A DNA stretch of 64,000 nucleotides from Brevibacillus choshinensis (lineage in GTDB: Bacteria > Bacillota > Bacilli > Brevibacillales > Brevibacillaceae), in assembly GCF_001420695.1 (NCBI RefSeq), contig NZ_LJJB01000007.1, positions 333,890-397,889 of the forward strand, in the 5' to 3' direction. The notes beneath the pieces are model-generated. The model saw nothing but the letters and a program-made list of their open reading frames with translations, had not been told where the DNA came from and did not search any database. A program made the translations under genes and the position numbers. Positions within the stretch are counted from its first letter, which is position 1. The number at the start of each line of letters is the position of its first letter. Positions 63,860-64,000 of the stretch are shown one piece after another.

Positions 63860-64000
63860 ATGATCGACAGTATATTGGAACGGGCTCTTGCAGGCGAACG
63901 CCTGGGCCTTGAAGATGGTTTGGCCTTGTTTGCAAGTGGTGAAATCGAAAAAATGGGGCATTACGCGAACTTGGTGATGCAAAAGCACCATCCAGACCCA
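63860..64000 (+). CDS. Futalosine-pathway radical SAM enzyme (MqnC/MqnE type), 3' end outside window
   Basis: 47 residues are visible from ATG 63860 behind AAGGAG: ALAGERLGLEDGLALFASG and a following GHYANLVMQKHHPDP. The pattern (G-x-R-L-x-x-E-D-G-L-x-L) matches the N-terminus of MqnC/MqnE radical SAM proteins of the futalosine route to menaquinone. The Cys triad that binds the iron-sulfur cluster lies beyond the window, so MqnC and MqnE cannot be told apart. Confidence 0.75.
   Translation, partial: MIDSILERALAGERLGLEDGLALFASGEIEKMGHYANLVMQKHHPDP

Overview
The window looks like chromosomal DNA from a Brevibacillus-like, spore-forming member of the Firmicutes (Bacilli, Paenibacillaceae). The reasons are strong AGGAGG-type ribosome sites, TTG and GTG starts, T-box leaders, spore genes (gerQ, cwlJ, a CotF-like coat protein), a NamZ/AmiE/NagZ muropeptide rescue set and roughly even base composition. 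Species is inferred from gene content only. I saw no rRNA, tRNA, CRISPR array, transposase or phage gene.

Layout. 1-4.7 kb: muropeptide recycling (namZ, partial; amiE-like; nagZ). 4.7-6.4 kb: AraC/GyrI regulator and YdhK-type lipoprotein. 6.4-7.0 kb: a large structured repeat (A1). 7.1-10.2 kb: CUT1-type ABC importer without its ATPase. 10.3-14.6 kb: small unknown protein, EamA exporter, and a tightly overlapping operon of LytS/YesM-type kinase, AraC-type response regulator and sodium:solute symporter. 14.7-29.4 kb: Dpp-type ABC importer (two permeases, two ATPases, no binding protein), four cytosine-deaminase-like amidohydrolases, a TRZ/ATZ-like amidohydrolase, and an embedded tryptophan-kynurenine cluster. 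29.5-40.7 kb: hydrolase, MFS/TetR pair, tandem leucine T-boxes with leuA, LysR/oxidoreductase pair, a second two-component system with a small secreted protein, ilvE. 40.8-50.8 kb: structured repeat B1, four paralogous oligopeptide-type binding proteins, a fifth deaminase-like amidohydrolase and an NCS2 nucleobase-type permease. 50.8-64 kb: LysE exporter, NUDIX hydrolase, DHA2 MFS pump, second A-type repeat with a nested B-type repeat, Eis-like acetyltransferase, PilZ protein, a multidomain GIY-YIG-like protein, germination genes, secreted M28 peptidase, VTT membrane protein, coat protein, and the start of a futalosine-pathway radical SAM gene.

The most interesting result is a probable undescribed regulon. 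Seven promoters, all in front of the importer and amidohydrolase genes (two diverging from one intergenic region), carry two direct copies of a 17-bp box close to GTAAAGATAGTGAAAAT. The copies start exactly 21 bp apart, and a -10 hexamer (TACAAT, GATAAT, TACAAT, TACGAT, TAAAAT, TAAAAT, TATAAT) lies 36 bp (once 37) downstream of the second copy's start, with no good -35 box. This is the geometry expected for activation by an AraC-family protein. The AraC-type response regulator at 13.1-13.8 kb is the best candidate activator. I infer a modular scavenging system for small heterocyclic or nucleobase-like amines: interchangeable binding proteins feed a shared Dpp-type channel, and a family of paralogous deaminases processes the imported compounds. 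The real substrates are unknown.

A second result is two families of long, imperfectly palindromic intergenic repeats (A at 6.4 and 53.8 kb; B at 40.9 kb and nested in A at 54.3 kb). Their helices are kept by compensatory base changes between copies.
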